Shown here one piece after another: positions 5,291 through 6,298 of a DNA stretch of 6,298 bases. Numbering within the stretch: the first letter of the stretch is position 1; each line of letters begins with the position of its first letter. Origin of the DNA: Saprospiraceae bacterium (lineage in GTDB: Bacteria > Bacteroidota > Bacteroidia > Chitinophagales > Saprospiraceae); assembly GCA_023300255.1 (NCBI GenBank), contig JALZWC010000104.1:1-6298 (forward strand), given 5' to 3'. The notes below the pieces were generated by a model. That model was not told the origin of the DNA. It did not search any database and was given only the letters and a program-made list of their open reading frames with translations. A program made the translations under genes and the position numbers.

Positions 5291-6298
5291 ATGCAAAAGA
5301 GCCGACTAATAGAGGTATTACATACTTTTAATAAGAAAGAATTTCGAGAATTAAAGAAATGGTTTCTATCTCCTGCTCATAACCAGCGACAAGATGTAAT
5401 TGATCTATATGATTATTTACTTAAAAAGGATCATTTATATAATGAGGAGTCCCTAAAAAAAGAAGCAGTTTATCAAGCTATTTATCCAAATCAAACCTTC
5501 GACGATGCGAAAATGCGTCAAGTTATACACTTCACATTTAAAGCACTAGAAGCTTTTTTGGCATATACTTCTTTCATAGAAAAGGGTAGTAATCAAGAAC
5601 TAAATTTGATTAGGGAGTATAGGAGAAGAGGGTTGAAGCGATCTTTTGAAAAAACTTCTAAAACTATTTTAACGGCTCAAAACACACCAATATATCAAGA
5701 TGATTATTTTTTATTTGAAAGATATAGTTTACAATTAGAGCAATATAAATTTTATTATAAATCCGCAAAAAGAGTAGGCACTTTTAATCTGCAGGAAATC
5801 TCTGACTCATTTGATTTTTATTTTATTGCAAGTAAATTAAAACAAGCTTGCTGGATGATGTCACATCAGGTAGTCTATAAAACAGATTATCAAAATGATT
5901 TTTTGAAAGATATACTTATCTATATAGATCAAAAAAAAGAGCTCTTAAATATACCTTCTATTAGTACTTATTATTTTATTTATAAAACCTTATCTGAACC
6001 AGATAATGAAGCTTATTTTATTAAATTAAAACAAGAACTAGATATTAATAAAAGTGCGCTTCCTCTTGAAGAAATGCAAAGTGTATATTTATTTGCCATA
6101 AATTATTGCTCTAAAAAATTTAATAGTGGAAAGGCAGATTACTTAATTGATGCTTGGAATTTATTGAAAGTCGGAATTGAAAAAGATTTTTTAATTGAAG
6201 ATGGAGTGCTTAATCAATATATTTATAGAAATTTCATAGGAATAGGAATTAGATTAAAATATTATAAGGAAGTAGAAGAATATATTTTTAAATATGGA
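5291..6298 (+). CDS. Helical hypothetical protein typical of Bacteroidota (3' end outside window)
   Basis: The frame is open for 336 codons from an ATG at 5291 to the last base of the window, with no stop. The ATG is preceded by AAATTAATTAA, the usual A/T-rich context without a Shine-Dalgarno. The N terminus (LIEVLHTFNKKEFRELKKWF, then SPAHN and VIDLYDYL) resembles the start of a family of roughly 500-residue uncharacterised proteins that I know only from Bacteroidota, where the opening reads approximately 'L-x2-L-x-TF-S/N-K-x-EFR-x3-KF ... SPxxN'. The rest is rich in Lys, Tyr, Phe, Leu and Glu and reads as successive amphipathic helices (for example KLKQACWMMSHQ, EEMQSVYLFAINYC, YYKEVEEYIFKYG), suggesting a TPR-like solenoid. 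There is no signal peptide, membrane segment or catalytic motif, so it is probably cytoplasmic and may bind another protein. Function is unknown. Transcription is divergent from the secreted-protein gene. Confidence 0.85.
   Translation, partial: MQKSRLIEVLHTFNKKEFRELKKWFLSPAHNQRQDVIDLYDYLLKKDHLYNEESLKKEAVYQAIYPNQTFDDAKMRQVIHFTFKALEAFLAYTSFIEKGSNQELNLIREYRRRGLKRSFEKTSKTILTAQNTPIYQDDYFLFERYSLQLEQYKFYYKSAKRVGTFNLQEISDSFDFYFIASKLKQACWMMSHQVVYKTDYQNDFLKDILIYIDQKKELLNIPSISTYYFIYKTLSEPDNEAYFIKLKQELDINKSALPLEEMQSVYLFAINYCSKKFNSGKADYLIDAWNLLKVGIEKDFLIEDGVLNQYIYRNFIGIGIRLKYYKEVEEYIFKYG

Overview
The window looks like ordinary chromosomal DNA from an AT-rich member of the Bacteroidota, most plausibly a Saprospira/Lewinella/Aureispira-type lineage. 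The evidence is a large exported protein that ends in a type IX secretion (T9SS) type A sorting domain, a conserved middle domain typical of Bacteroidota surface proteins, start codons preceded by A/T-rich DNA with no Shine-Dalgarno motif, and a helical hypothetical protein of a type I know only from this phylum. The genus is an inference; no rRNA or housekeeping marker is present.

Layout, left to right. (1) Bases 1-71 hold a probable C-terminal tail of a plus-strand gene that starts outside the window. (2) Bases 72-155 separate it from a convergent gene and contain two adjacent small hairpins in locally GC-richer DNA. (3) Bases 156-1631 (minus) encode a 491-aa ScfR/RamB-type transcription regulator: an N-terminal XRE helix-turn-helix, a degenerate IrrE-like middle domain, and a C-terminal domain with a conserved cysteine cluster. 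(4) Bases 1632-2105 are a 474-bp non-coding stretch. It holds the presumed control region of the regulator, with an exact 13-bp near-palindrome present twice, then an intrinsic terminator and other palindromes belonging to the 3' end of the next gene. (5) Bases 2106-5006 (minus) encode a 966-aa secreted multidomain protein: signal peptide, seven tandem propeller-type repeats, a Cna-B/SdrD-like fold, cysteine-containing adhesion-like domains, a conserved pre-C-terminal domain and the T9SS sorting domain. (6) Bases 5007-5290 are a divergent AT-rich intergenic region with several short palindromes. (7) Bases 5291-6298 (plus) encode the first 336 residues of a helical hypothetical protein that runs off the window.

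There is no sign that the genes form one operon. The regulator and the secreted protein share a strand but are separated by a strong terminator, and the right-hand gene is divergent. ScfR relatives in other phyla control acetate, propionate or short-chain fatty acid metabolism, but no such pathway gene is visible here, so the regulator's target is unknown. I found no mobile element, CRISPR array, RNA gene or defence locus, and nothing that clearly amounts to a new multi-gene system. The most useful leads are the duplicated 13-bp site upstream of the regulator, the loss of the metallopeptidase motif in the regulator while its cysteine cluster is kept, the domain architecture and cysteine partition of the secreted protein, and the structured spacer at the left end.
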